From positions 434,001 to 498,000 of the forward strand of contig JAOALD010000002.1 of the NCBI GenBank assembly GCA_025153755.1: 64,000 nucleotides of DNA, given 5' to 3'. Each line of letters opens with the position of its first letter. Within the stretch, counting starts at the first letter, position 1. Below are positions 8,062 to 15,396 of this stretch, in pieces. This stretch comes from SAR92 clade bacterium H921 (GTDB lineage Bacteria; Pseudomonadota; Gammaproteobacteria; Pseudomonadales; Porticoccaceae). The notes beneath the pieces are model-generated. The model was not told the origin of the DNA and did no database searches. It saw nothing but the letters and a program-made list of their open reading frames with translations. A program made the translations under genes and the position numbers.

Positions 8062-9375
8062 ATGTTGAAGCCACAGCCAGTAAGCTCAAATAATCCAATC
8101 GGATTTTGGCGCGGTTGGTCAATAGCAGTTGGCTGTGCGATAGGGTCTGGTGTGTTTATGATGCCTACACTACTTGCCCCCTATGGCCTGCTAGGCCTTG
8201 CAGGTTGGCTGGTCGCCGGAGCCGGTACACTTTTAGTGGCGTTGTCACTCTCTCGCTTAGTGCGTCGGGTTCCCAAGCTGGGCGGGCCCTACGCCTATGT
8301 GCGTGCTGGTTTGGGGAGCTTTGCCGGTTTTTTGATTGCCTGGACCTACTGGATTGCCTGCATTGCTGCGGTGGCCGGGATAGCAACGGCATTTGTCGGC
8401 TATCTGGGTGTATTTGTCCCAATGATTGCCCAGTCAGCGGTTGTATCTCTGGCTATTTCTCTGGGGTTGGTTTGGACCATAATTGGGTTGAATATTCGCA
8501 GTGTAGAAGGTAGCGGCCGTTTTCAGGTAGTTACCACTTTGCTTAAAATAGTGCCTTTACTGGTGATGATAGTGATGGGCTTTACCAATATGCAACCAGA
8601 GTTATTGCCGCCGGTTAACCCAACCGAGCTACATCCTATTGCCATATTAGCGACAGTCACTACCCTAGTCATGTGGTCTTTTGTCGGTATCGAAACCGCG
8701 ACAGTACCGGCCGATAACATGGCTCACCCGGAAAAAATGATTCCACGTATTTTAATCGCCTCGGTACTTACCATATTGGCGATCTACTTTCTGGTGAGCC
8801 TGTCCATTGCGCTGGTGGTTCCGGCTGAACAGTTATTGGTTTCCACGGCCCCATTTGCACTGGCGGCGACAAAAATTATGGGGCCAATTGGCGGTGCGTT
8901 TATCACTGTAGGCGCTCTTATTTCTACTCTGGGCTCACTCAATGCCAATGCTTTAACGGCCGGTAATTTGCCTCTGGCCGCAGCTAAGGATCATCTGCTG
9001 CCAGTTAAGTTTGCCACCCTGAGCAAATCTGGTACTCCGGTGTTTTCATTTATTGTGTCAGGCCTGTTTGTGAGTGTCTTGTTGATACTCAATTACAGCA
9101 AAGGTTTAGTGGCCGCGTTTACCTTTATGGCAATGTTATCGACCCTGTCGACACTCATGGCTTACGCGTTTTCAGCGGTTGCCGAGTTTTATTTTTTAAA
9201 GCGCGATGATGCCGGTCTAGAGCGTAATAGGGCTATTGGCCTGGCGATTGCGGCATTCTTATATTCAGTGTTTGCAATCTATGGCGCCGGGCCAGAAACT
9301 GTTTTTTACTCGTTTTTGCTGATCTTAATGGGTATGCCTTTTTATGCGCTAGTCAGAGAGGAATCCACTGAGTAG
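8062..9375 (+). CDS. APC-superfamily amino acid/polyamine permease
   Basis: 437 residues from ATG 8062. This start is preferred over the in-frame GTG at 8038 because AAAGGGGA lies 8 bases upstream. Twelve hydrophobic segments are evident. The first carries the APC substrate-binding motif GCAIGSGVFMMP, and the GGPYAYVRAGLG loop follows helix 2, as in arginine/agmatine (AdiC) and related antiporters. An inner-membrane location follows. It is followed at 45 bp by a guanidino-group hydrolase and then a Rieske oxygenase, so a basic or methylated amino acid such as an arginine derivative is a reasonable but unproven substrate. Confidence 0.85.
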   Translation: MLKPQPVSSNNPIGFWRGWSIAVGCAIGSGVFMMPTLLAPYGLLGLAGWLVAGAGTLLVALSLSRLVRRVPKLGGPYAYVRAGLGSFAGFLIAWTYWIACIAAVAGIATAFVGYLGVFVPMIAQSAVVSLAISLGLVWTIIGLNIRSVEGSGRFQVVTTLLKIVPLLVMIVMGFTNMQPELLPPVNPTELHPIAILATVTTLVMWSFVGIETATVPADNMAHPEKMIPRILIASVLTILAIYFLVSLSIALVVPAEQLLVSTAPFALAATKIMGPIGGAFITVGALISTLGSLNANALTAGNLPLAAAKDHLLPVKFATLSKSGTPVFSFIVSGLFVSVLLILNYSKGLVAAFTFMAMLSTLSTLMAYAFSAVAEFYFLKRDDAGLERNRAIGLAIAAFLYSVFAIYGAGPETVFYSFLLILMGMPFYALVREESTE

Positions 9376-9420
9376 GTCAATTTTTAATAACAAGAAAATC
9401 CTAATTCACGAGAGACCCAG

Positions 9421-10281
9421 ATGTTTAAATTTGATGAATATTCCAGTATTGCTCAGGTCGCAGTGCGCAGCGCACAAAATGCCTTTGTCAGTGAGGCGAA
9501 GCTAGCCTCACAGTGGCAGGCGCTGCGGTTCCATGACAAGCCAGATATGGCTAGCTCCCTAGCTGAATATGAGGGGTTTTTGGCCCTACTTGAATGTGAT
9601 GTAGTGATAGAGTTGCCGATGGCAGACAATCTGACTATAGATAGTATTTATACCAGAGACAGTATCTTGGTCAGCCCTAAGGGCCTCATACTGTGTAACA
9701 TGGGGCGCGCGAGTCGCACGCCAGAGGCCACAGAGAACGCTAAAGTTTATACTCAGTTGGGGCATCAGGTTGCAGGGCAAATTGTCAGTCCCGGCACATT
9801 GGAGGGCGGTGATTTTATCTGGTTAGATGAGCACCATGCCGCAGTGGGATTGGGACCGCGCACCAATGAAGAGGGCATCAGACAGCTACAAGATATTCTC
9901 GGTACTGAGGTTGAATTATTTGTAGTCAAATTGCCGGATCCAGATCATCCTGATGATGTACTACATTTAATGTCCATTATCTCGCCGCTGGATAAAGATT
10001 TGGCTCTGATATACAGGCCGTTTATGCCTCAAGATTTTATTTTGTGGCTTCAACGGCAGGGCATAGCATTTGTCGATGTCCCGGAAGAAGAATATCTGCC
10101 GATGGGCTGCAATGTGTTGGCCATGGCGCCGCGGTCAGTCCTGATGTTAGAAAATTTGCCTGGCGTTAAAGCTCGATTAGAGGCCGAAGGTTGCACTGTA
10201 GCAACTTATATGGGATTGGAGATTAGTCGCAAAGGTGAGGGTGGACCGACTTGCTTGACTCGCCCACTGCAGCGGATTTAA
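9421..10281 (+). CDS. Dimethylarginine dimethylaminohydrolase-like (amidinotransferase superfamily)
   Basis: 286 residues of the guanidino-group-modifying superfamily (arginine deiminase, DDAH, amidinotransferases). Catalytic features are in place: EGGDF at 128-132, His182 in DVLHLMS, and nucleophile Cys278 in GGPTCLTRP. The size fits DDAH (about 255-290 residues) rather than arginine deiminase (about 400). DDAH turns N-methylated arginines into citrulline and a methylamine; substrate specificity here is inferred. The gene lies 45 bp behind the permease and 28 bp before the Rieske oxygenase. Agmatine deiminase is less likely given the length. Confidence 0.78.
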   Translation: MFKFDEYSSIAQVAVRSAQNAFVSEAKLASQWQALRFHDKPDMASSLAEYEGFLALLECDVVIELPMADNLTIDSIYTRDSILVSPKGLILCNMGRASRTPEATENAKVYTQLGHQVAGQIVSPGTLEGGDFIWLDEHHAAVGLGPRTNEEGIRQLQDILGTEVELFVVKLPDPDHPDDVLHLMSIISPLDKDLALIYRPFMPQDFILWLQRQGIAFVDVPEEEYLPMGCNVLAMAPRSVLMLENLPGVKARLEAEGCTVATYMGLEISRKGEGGPTCLTRPLQRI

Positions 10282-10309
10282 GTTAAGACGATAAGTTAGG
10301 ATTGCCATT

Positions 10310-11485
10310 ATGACGGTAAATTTCCAAAGCCTGCCAAGCTGGACCTATTCGAGTGAAGCTTTTTTTGAGTTAGAAAAAAGAGCTCTTTTTTTATCCAGCT
10401 GGCAGCTGGTGTGTCACCTATCTAATATCCCTAACAGAGGCGATTACTTCACCTTTGAGTTGTTTAGCGAGCGCATCGTGGCCATACGTGGTGATGATGG
10501 CGTTGTGCGTGCATTTCATAATGTATGCTCCCATCGAGCTGCCAAACTACTCGATGGGGATTCGGGCAACTGCGGCAAGCGGGTGACCTGTCCCTATCAC
10601 GCCTGGGGCTACGATCTTTCTGGTAATCTTGCCAGCGTGCCATACCGAGAGCAGTTCGCAGACTTTGATGAGGGTAGTCTTGGCTTAAAAGCGGTTGAGA
10701 TGGAAATATTTCAAGGCTTTATCTTTGTTAAAATACTGCCTGAAGATGGTCCCAGTGTCGCCGACCAATTCGCTCCTTATCTTGAAGAAATTCTGCCCTA
10801 TCGGCTAGAAGAATTAGAGCCCTTGGCGCGCGTAGTAATGCGCCCGCGCAATGTTAACTGGAAGCAAATCGCCGACAACTATGTGGATGCCTTGCATATT
10901 CATGTGGCACACCCTGGATTATCTGCTCTGGTTGGTAATAGCTATGGTTTGGATGTGAGTGAGCCTGGCGGTTATATTCATAAGATGTGGGGCGATGTGC
11001 GCGACAGCCGCAAAAATACATTATCCAATCGTTTATACGATCAGGTGATGCCCGTTGTAGATCATTTGGCCCCAGACAAGCAACGACACTGGGTATATTA
11101 CCGGCTGTGGCCGAACCTCGCCTTTGATGTGTATCCAGAGCAGATGGATTTTATGCAATTCATCCCCATTAGCGCCACAACTACTATGATTCGTGAATTG
11201 CCCTATGCGTTGCCCGATGACCGGCGAGAAGTGCAGGTGGCTAGGTATCTAAATTGGCGTATTAACCGTCAGGTCAATGCCGAAGATACGGATTTGATTG
11301 GTAGGGTGCAAGAGGGTATGGGTACCAGCGGTTTTACCTCAGGCCCCCTGGCAAAAACTGAGATTTGCCTGATAGATAGTGCCGAGAAGATTCGCGCCAG
11401 TATTCCTGTGGCTCGGTTGAGTAAAAAGCCTGATGAGGAAATACTGGCTGCGACAAATATCGAGATGTTAGAGGCACGCTTCTAG
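10310..11485 (+). CDS. Rieske non-haem iron oxygenase, alpha subunit
   Basis: 391 residues. The Rieske 2Fe-2S centre is complete: C73-x-H75 (NVCSHR) and C94-x2-H97 (CPYHAW). The catalytic domain has the mononuclear iron site, with DNYVDALHIHVAH supplying His196 and His201 and the electron-bridging Asp. It falls in the branch that includes glycine betaine monooxygenase (GbcA) and stachydrine demethylase, enzymes that remove N-methyl groups, so an oxidative demethylase is plausible. No ferredoxin-reductase partner gene is in the window, so electrons must come from elsewhere. Its stop shares CTAG with the convergent gene. Confidence 0.85.
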   Translation: MTVNFQSLPSWTYSSEAFFELEKRALFLSSWQLVCHLSNIPNRGDYFTFELFSERIVAIRGDDGVVRAFHNVCSHRAAKLLDGDSGNCGKRVTCPYHAWGYDLSGNLASVPYREQFADFDEGSLGLKAVEMEIFQGFIFVKILPEDGPSVADQFAPYLEEILPYRLEELEPLARVVMRPRNVNWKQIADNYVDALHIHVAHPGLSALVGNSYGLDVSEPGGYIHKMWGDVRDSRKNTLSNRLYDQVMPVVDHLAPDKQRHWVYYRLWPNLAFDVYPEQMDFMQFIPISATTTMIRELPYALPDDRREVQVARYLNWRINRQVNAEDTDLIGRVQEGMGTSGFTSGPLAKTEICLIDSAEKIRASIPVARLSKKPDEEILAATNIEMLEARF

Positions 11486-11865
11486 CTATCTAAAATTTCG
11501 CCGATTTTTTCAAGACATCCTTCCATGCTGGCGCGAATAAAAGCCTCAAATGCTGCTGGTGTTACTGAAGTTTCCCAAATCAGGCGACATCCGCTGGCAC
11601 TGGGAATTATCTGCATGCTGGCATGATGAGACTCCAGAGGAGCGGGGGTTTCGAAGCAGGAATATTCCATGGTGCGCTGATCGGCATCGCGGCTGAGTAT
11701 TCTTTCCTTAATATTACCGGCACCAGGCAGAGATAAAGATCGGACTTCACCATCAAATGTGCAGCTAGCGGCGCCCGGCACCCAGTCGATACGATCTGGT
11801 GTGCCAACAATGGCCCATAGTTGGTCTGCAGGGTGATTAAAGTGTTGGTCGAATTTTACGGACAT
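11482..11865 (-). CDS. SRPBCC (START/Bet v1-like) family protein
   Basis: 127 residues. The opening VKFDQHFNHPADQLWAIVG and the WVPGAASCTFDG segment follow the polyketide-cyclase/SRPBCC pattern, a hydrophobic-pocket fold of about 130-150 residues. There is no signal peptide, so it is cytoplasmic. These proteins bind lipids or aromatic ligands or act as cyclases; the ligand cannot be told from sequence. It converges on the Rieske gene, sharing the bases CTAG (11482-11485) as the two stop codons. Confidence 0.72.
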   Translation of the reverse strand: MSVKFDQHFNHPADQLWAIVGTPDRIDWVPGAASCTFDGEVRSLSLPGAGNIKERILSRDADQRTMEYSCFETPAPLESHHASMQIIPSASGCRLIWETSVTPAAFEAFIRASMEGCLEKIGEILDS

Positions 11866-12031
11866 GATACGGCCTGTTGTTTTTAAAAATTTGTCAGGCG
11901 AGATGGTACCTCAAGTTGTGAATCTGGTGATAAATTGATTTGCAGAGAGAGCATTGGTGTCATCATCGCCAAGAGCGTTTGCATGACAGCAACTGTAGTC
12001 TGGCAAGCAGATAATATTAGTAGGTAATAAA

Positions 12032-12059
12032 AAAGGCCACTTCTGATGAAGTGGCCTTT
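12032..12059 (-). terminator. Terminator of the tRNA-Val/tRNA-Asp transcript
   Basis: A perfect 12-bp stem (aaaggccacttc at 12032-12043, complement at 12048-12059) with a TGAT loop lies 9 bp past the tRNA-Asp 3' end. Minus-strand RNA ends in a U-run. Confidence 0.88.
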
Positions 12060-12067
12060 AATAATAA

Positions 12068-12144
12068 TGGCGGACCGGACGGGACTCGAACCCGCGACCT
12101 CCGGCGTGACAGGCCGGCATTCTAACCAGCTGAACTACCGGTCC
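12068..12144 (-). tRNA. tRNA-Asp (anticodon GTC)
   Basis: 77 nt including an encoded CCA. The acceptor arms GGACCGG and CCGGTCC pair fully, the T-loop is GGTTCGAGTCC, and the anticodon loop CTGTCAC carries GTC. It is transcribed after tRNA-Val. Its GUC anticodon is a queuosine target, and the queuosine gene queD lies just upstream on the other strand. Confidence 0.97.
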
Positions 12145-12163
12145 GTGAATCTTTGACTCTCTT

Positions 12164-12239
12164 TGGTGGGTGGTACAGGGATTGAACCTGTGACCCTCGC
12201 CTTGTAAGGGCGATGCTCTACCAGCTGAGCTAACCACCC
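12164..12239 (-). tRNA. tRNA-Val (anticodon TAC)
   Basis: 76 nt including an encoded CCA. The acceptor arm GGGTGGT pairs with ACCACCC, the D-arm is GCTCAGCTGGTAGAGC, the anticodon loop CTTACAA carries TAC, and the T-arm contains GGTTCAATCCC. It precedes tRNA-Asp by 19 bp in one transcript. Confidence 0.97.
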
Positions 12240-12360
12240 CCTGAGAGAGCGCGCATTTTACCGAACTGAGGATGACTGTCAAACGTTTTCTGGTGCTATA
12301 TACATATTCAGTTGGCAGCCCTAAAATACTGCCTAATTTGACTAGTTGCTAACCTCAAAA

Positions 12361-12714
12361 ATGCAGATTTATAAAGAATTTAGTATTGAAGCCGCCCACC
12401 GCCTGCCAAATGTTCCAGAAGGTCATAAATGTGCACGTCTGCATGGGCATTCATTTTTGGTTTCAATCTATGTCGAGGGGCCTGTGGGAGAGCAAACTGG
12501 ATGGATCATGGACTTTGGCGACATCAAACAGGCCTTCGCACCGATTTATGATCAGCTTGACCATCATTATCTGAACGATATTGCAGGCTTGGAGAACCCT
12601 ACCAGTGAAAACCTGGCTCTGTGGATTTGGCAGAAACTTAAGCCAAGACTCCCTCTCTTAAGCGCAGTGGAGATAAAAGAGACCTGTACCAGCGGCTGTA
12701 TCTATCGCGGCTAG
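12361..12714 (+). CDS. queD: 6-carboxy-5,6,7,8-tetrahydropterin synthase
   Basis: 117 residues from ATG 12361, which gives the usual [16 protein letters not shown] start; a TTG at 12346 is less likely. QueD makes 6-carboxytetrahydropterin from dihydroneopterin triphosphate, an early step to queuosine and other deazapurines. The zinc histidines are present in AAHRL and LHGHS, the catalytic Cys in [10 protein letters not shown], and the conserved tail [12 protein letters not shown] is intact. Length matches the family. It converges on the MFS gene, sharing CTAG as both stop codons. Confidence 0.93.
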   Translation: MQIYKEFSIEAAHRLPNVPEGHKCARLHGHSFLVSIYVEGPVGEQTGWIMDFGDIKQAFAPIYDQLDHHYLNDIAGLENPTSENLALWIWQKLKPRLPLLSAVEIKETCTSGCIYRG

Positions 12715-13910
12715 CTCTCCATAGTTGCGGTCTGAGTTCCGCTTAGTGCCTCCCAGATTAATACGGCCACTATCAAACAGATTGGAATCAGGCAACTGAG
12801 TAACATTTGTTGCCAAGAAATAAGGTTAATTGCCCAGCCTGCTGACAAGGCGGCAACCGCCTGAAATGAAAATACCGTAAAGTCATTAATAGCCTGCGCT
12901 TTAAAGCGGTCATTCTGTAGATGAGTGCTAGGTAGTAATGATGTTCCAGCCACAAACAAGAAATTCCAACCCACTCCAAGCAATACCAGCTGCAACCAGA
13001 AGCCGCTGACACTAGTGTCAGAAAAGCCGATAACTATGGCGGCGCAGTAGCAGACTAACCCAAGGATCATCATGCCTCTGATCTTAAAGTGTCTAAATAA
13101 TAGCGGGGCAACAAAAGATGGCAAAAACATGGCTGCAACATGACTTTGAATAACCCATTTGGTATCCGACAGCGAATGTGCGTGAAAATGATGCATGCTG
13201 ATAGGCGTGCCGGTCATTACAAATGACATTATTACATAGGCTGAAACACCACTAGCCAGAACCAAGCAGAATGATGGGTTACGTAACAGAGTCGCAGCGG
13301 ATGCAGGGGTGTTTTCGATTGTCGTAGCCGTTATTTTAGGTGGTTCAAATAAACTTAAGACAGTTGCGGCTGTGCCGATGCAGACTGCGGCCAGCAGAAA
13401 TGAGCCCTGATAGCCAACCTGCGTTAAATTACTGCCCATGACTGCGAGTTCAGGGCCGACAAAGGCCGCAATAATACCGCCGGCCATCACTACCGAGGCG
13501 GCAGTGGCACTGTGCTCAATGGCCACCGACTCCATGGCAATAAAGCGGGTTTGCAGCAGCGCAGTGTTAGTGGTGCCAAGCAGCACTGAGGTCAGGCAGA
13601 ACATGATGAAGCTTTGCAATTGCAGAGATAATATAGCCAGTGCGCAGCCCAAAATACCTAGCCCCATAAACAGCCATAGGGCTTTTTTTCGCCCCAGAGC
13701 TTGCATGCTGCGAGAGACGGGTACCACTGCCAGAGCGGTACCTGAAATCATCAGTGCAATAGGCGCAGTTGCCAGGGTAACCGAGGGAGCTAGATCGGCA
13801 CCCACTAAACTGCCAACAAGTACCATTAGAGGCATAATAGAGCCCGCTAGGGCGCAACTTAGGCTTAGAATCCAGACGTTTTTAAATCCACTGGTGAACG
13901 CTATTTTCAT
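12711..13910 (-). CDS. MFS transporter
   Basis: 399 residues with about 12 hydrophobic segments. Between segments 2 and 3 is the MFS loop [14 protein letters not shown], a divergent form of the G-x-x-x-D-R-x-G-R-R motif. The central loop at about residues 190-205 is short. Inner-membrane location is clear, but the substrate is not. The region upstream shows no strong ribosome binding site. The 3' end overlaps queD by four bases. Confidence 0.82.
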   Translation of the reverse strand: MKIAFTSGFKNVWILSLSCALAGSIMPLMVLVGSLVGADLAPSVTLATAPIALMISGTALAVVPVSRSMQALGRKKALWLFMGLGILGCALAILSLQLQSFIMFCLTSVLLGTTNTALLQTRFIAMESVAIEHSATAASVVMAGGIIAAFVGPELAVMGSNLTQVGYQGSFLLAAVCIGTAATVLSLFEPPKITATTIENTPASAATLLRNPSFCLVLASGVSAYVIMSFVMTGTPISMHHFHAHSLSDTKWVIQSHVAAMFLPSFVAPLLFRHFKIRGMMILGLVCYCAAIVIGFSDTSVSGFWLQLVLLGVGWNFLFVAGTSLLPSTHLQNDRFKAQAINDFTVFSFQAVAALSAGWAINLISWQQMLLSCLIPICLIVAVLIWEALSGTQTATMES

Positions 13911-14199
13911 TGGGGTTTCTCAATAGAGGTATGGCTGAGTCGCTACCCGGATAGCCTAGCCTAAAAAGCTCGGCCCCGGCTAGTTGAAATATCGAATCCT
14001 GGTAGATTGGTTAAATGTGCTCTAGAAGATCAATGTGATGGCCGTAGTCAAGGCAGTATAGGACCCGATCCATATTGGCAGGCCAAATTTACTATCAGAG
14101 CCTGTATTCGTCTCCTAAACTTGAGGTGCCGAGTTATAGATAACTGCTGTATACTTCTGCCGCTAATTCACAGCGAGTTACTTAACCCGGCGCACTTTC

Positions 14200-15033
14200 A
14201 TGGTAGAAATCGGAACGTTCAACAAGCTACAGGTTGTTAAGGAAGTAGACTTTGGAGTCTATCTTGATGGCGAAGATCTCGACACCATCCTTTTACCGAA
14301 GCGCTATGTGCCTGAGGGTTGTGAGATAGGTGACTGGATTGATGTGTTTCTGTATTTTGATTCCGATGATCTGCTAATTGCTACCACTGAAAAACCCAAG
14401 GTTGCGGTAGGTGGTTGTGCAATGCTCACTGTTGTCGATATAAATCACGCTGGGGCCTTTATGGATTGGGGTCTACCCAAGGATTTACTCGTCCCCTACA
14501 ATGAACAGCAAAAGCCCATGGAAGTCGGTTATTCCTATGTAGTCCATGTATTTCATGACAAAAACTCCGACCGTATAGCCGCCTCCACCAAGCTCAATCA
14601 TCACCTCGATGAGGAGCCTGTCAACTTAGAGCTGCGCCAGAAGGTTGATCTGCTTATTGCTGGCCGCACTGAGTTGGGCTACAAAGCAGTGATAAACAAT
14701 CGATCTTTGGGACTTATCTTTCGCAGCGATGCCTTCAGGCCACTTAAGATCGGGGAACGGCTACCGGGGTTTATTAAGTCAATACGCGCCGATGGTAAGA
14801 TTGATCTGTTGATTTCTCAGAGCACATTGCAAGGTGATCACGATCTCGGTGAGCAAATTATTCGGCATCTAGCCGAATCCGGCGGTGAGTCAACTCTTAC
14901 CGACAAGAGCGACCCAGACGATATATATCGTACCTTTAAGGTGTCAAAAAAGAAGTACAAACAAGCTCTGGGTTCACTCTATAAGGCCAAACGTATCTTG
15001 TTAAGCGCCCAGAAAATTCAGCTTATTAATTGA
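14200..15033 (+). CDS. CvfB-like S1-domain RNA-binding protein
   Basis: 277 residues. The fold order matches CvfB/YitL: an S1-like N-terminal part (VVKEVDFGVYLDGEDL, DTILLPKRYVP), a second S1 domain at about 68-135 (MLTVVDINHAGAFMDWGLPKDLLVPYN would be its core, shown only in part here by AGAFMDWG), a third at about 150-215, and a C-terminal winged helix (YRTFKVSKKKYKQALGSLY). In Gram-positives CvfB influences virulence gene expression; in gammaproteobacteria it is a conserved cytoplasmic RNA-binding protein of unclear role. ATG 14200 begins MVEIGTFNKL, a typical start. Confidence 0.85.
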   Translation: MVEIGTFNKLQVVKEVDFGVYLDGEDLDTILLPKRYVPEGCEIGDWIDVFLYFDSDDLLIATTEKPKVAVGGCAMLTVVDINHAGAFMDWGLPKDLLVPYNEQQKPMEVGYSYVVHVFHDKNSDRIAASTKLNHHLDEEPVNLELRQKVDLLIAGRTELGYKAVINNRSLGLIFRSDAFRPLKIGERLPGFIKSIRADGKIDLLISQSTLQGDHDLGEQIIRHLAESGGESTLTDKSDPDDIYRTFKVSKKKYKQALGSLYKAKRILLSAQKIQLIN

Positions 15034-15396
15034 AATAACGGTAGAGTTTTTACCCGTCGGTTGTCGTTTTGTTTCATTTTAAAATGCTTTGAAATGCCTT
15101 GAAATGCTACGTTTTGGTGATTAACAGGCCCCACGGTTTAGCCATCCTAGACTACCTGTGCTAAGGTACTCCTGTTCATTGGGTGTCTTAGAGGGATTTA
15201 AGGCAAATGCAGATGCCGGCTGACAGTCAAACAAACCTTGCGTTTAATAAGTTAAAATTATAAATGGATTTGGTTTTTTAATTTGTATCTCCCCTCCGAC
15301 GGGAGGACTATCGGTACGTTGTGTAACCAACTCGCTCACTTCGAATCTCTCGAAGGTGAGTAGGAACAAAAAAATTCATTTTTGGGGGCTTTAAAT
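15034..15396. other. Leader region of the third TonB-dependent receptor with a hairpin at 15335-15360
   Basis: 363 bp without a gene. CTCACTTCGA (15335-15344) pairs with TCGAA-G-GTGAG (15350-15360), a 10-bp stem with one bulged G, ending 36 bp before the receptor ATG. A 10-base near-tandem repeat (ttgaaatgc) lies near 15090. The hairpin may stabilise the mRNA or be an operator. Confidence 0.5.

Noticed and set aside
10310-11485. Glycine betaine monooxygenase (gbcA) as a firm call
   Set aside because: The Rieske and iron motifs fit the broader demethylase branch, but no gbcB reductase is present and the neighbours point to a guanidino compound.
12058-12282. 74-residue minus-strand reading frame
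   Set aside because: It runs straight through tRNA-Asp and tRNA-Val, which are certain from their folds.
13438-13926. 162-residue plus-strand frame opposite the MFS gene
   Set aside because: It is antisense to a clear 12-segment transporter and has low-complexity Ala/Ser/Thr composition typical of shadow frames.
13911-14199. Possible RNA gene from GC-rich hairpin-like bases near 13950-13980
   Set aside because: No tRNA-like arms or terminator could be completed, so nothing is claimed.
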